Shown: piece after piece, positions 63,773 to 64,000 of the stretch
Position numbering within the stretch: position 1 is the first letter of the stretch
How the letters are laid out: every line of letters begins with the position of its first letter
Source: Paraburkholderia antibiotica
GTDB taxonomy: Bacteria; Pseudomonadota; Gammaproteobacteria; Burkholderiales; Burkholderiaceae
DNA length: 64,000 nt
Direction: 5' to 3'
Assembly: GCF_012927125.1 (NCBI RefSeq)
Contig: NZ_JABBFZ010000001.1
Span: 124,001-188,000, forward strand
The notes under the pieces: generated by a model
What the model was told of the DNA's origin: nothing
Database searches by the model: none
What the model saw: the letters and a program-made list of their open reading frames with translations, nothing else
Made by a program: the position numbers and the translations under genes

Positions 63773-63935
63773 TGCTGTACTCCGGAGAGGCAAAAAGAAT
63801 ATTGGGATTTTAACCGGTCGACGTGTCGGCTCCGTGCTTTGGGCCGCGTAGCGCGTCGGATGCCGGCATCGGGTGACGACGAGGGCGGCGCGCCGCGCTG
63901 TGCAAGCGGGTGTGGCGCGCCGCCTGCGGTTACGC

Positions 63936-63969
63936 AAAAAAAGCCGGCCACGCGTGCCGGCTTCTTTTC
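63936..63969 (-). terminator. Terminator upstream of fbp
   Basis: AAGCCGGC and GCCGGCTT pair, with A- and T-runs on both sides. On the minus strand the T-run ends a gene lying to the right of the window; in beta-proteobacteria that neighbour is often pepN. Confidence 0.8.
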
Positions 63970-64000
63970 AGAACGGATCGGACGGTTGGGGGCCGCGTGG

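Overview
The window looks like chromosomal DNA of a Burkholderiales bacterium, most probably Paraburkholderia. The evidence is very high GC with strong third-position GC, housekeeping genes in the beta-proteobacterial arrangement (rph-rdgB-hemW; yicC, gmk, rpoZ, spoT; nusB-ribH-ribBA; fbp), a Gram-negative porin, and a chromosomal catBCA cluster. The genus is inferred; gene identities come from motifs read in the translated sequence.

Layout. 1-18.3 kb is mostly core: uppP, trmB, tRNA-Gly(CCC), a chemoreceptor, a YggT membrane protein, a PLP-dependent dehydratase, a LysE exporter, ubiD, a lytic transglycosylase, an aminotransferase, then nusB, ribH and ribBA on the minus strand. 18.6-21.9 kb holds a VOC protein and catB-catC-catA, preceded by an ATAC-N7-GTAT box of the CatR/BenM type. 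22.0-24.9 kb carries two overlapping genes for dynamin-like GTPases. 25-32.5 kb has a two-domain TonB-like exported protein, ribE, ribD, hemL, an EVE-domain protein and a Bcr/CflA efflux pump. Riboflavin functions are therefore split between two loci: ribH/ribBA and ribE/ribD.

33.1-36.9 kb is an accessory patch beside tRNA-Ser(TGA). It contains a truncated RidA-like gene, a type VI-type Tle1 lipase effector with a DUF3304 lipoprotein as probable immunity partner, and two phage-type genes each broken by one in-frame stop codon. 37-50.9 kb returns to core: hemW, rdgB, rph, yicC, gmk, rpoZ, spoT, two identical tRNA-Arg(ACG) genes, greB, a porin, a cold-shock gene, an exonuclease/GIY-YIG fusion and a periplasmic chorismate mutase.

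53.5-62.65 kb is an integrated element. Its ends are a perfect 46-bp direct repeat of the 3' part of tRNA-Thr(CGT). From the tRNA inward it encodes a tyrosine integrase, three small unknown proteins, a RepA-type ATPase next to an AT-rich origin-like segment, a TOPRIM protein resembling topoisomerase VI subunit A (Mini-A type), a small unknown protein, a P27-type small terminase subunit and an HK97-type capsid protein. At the far end, in the opposite orientation, lies a single-domain RelA/SpoT alarmone synthetase. No large terminase, portal or tail gene is visible, so it resembles a phage satellite or a strongly reduced prophage. The RelA/SpoT gene is a good candidate anti-phage or abortive-infection module. 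After the tRNA, fbp closes the window.

Besides proteins, two structured segments look like unannotated small RNAs: about 47761-47844 (three clean hairpins, the last with an eight-T tail) and about 12956-13089 (promoter-like hexamers upstream, terminator hairpin at the end).
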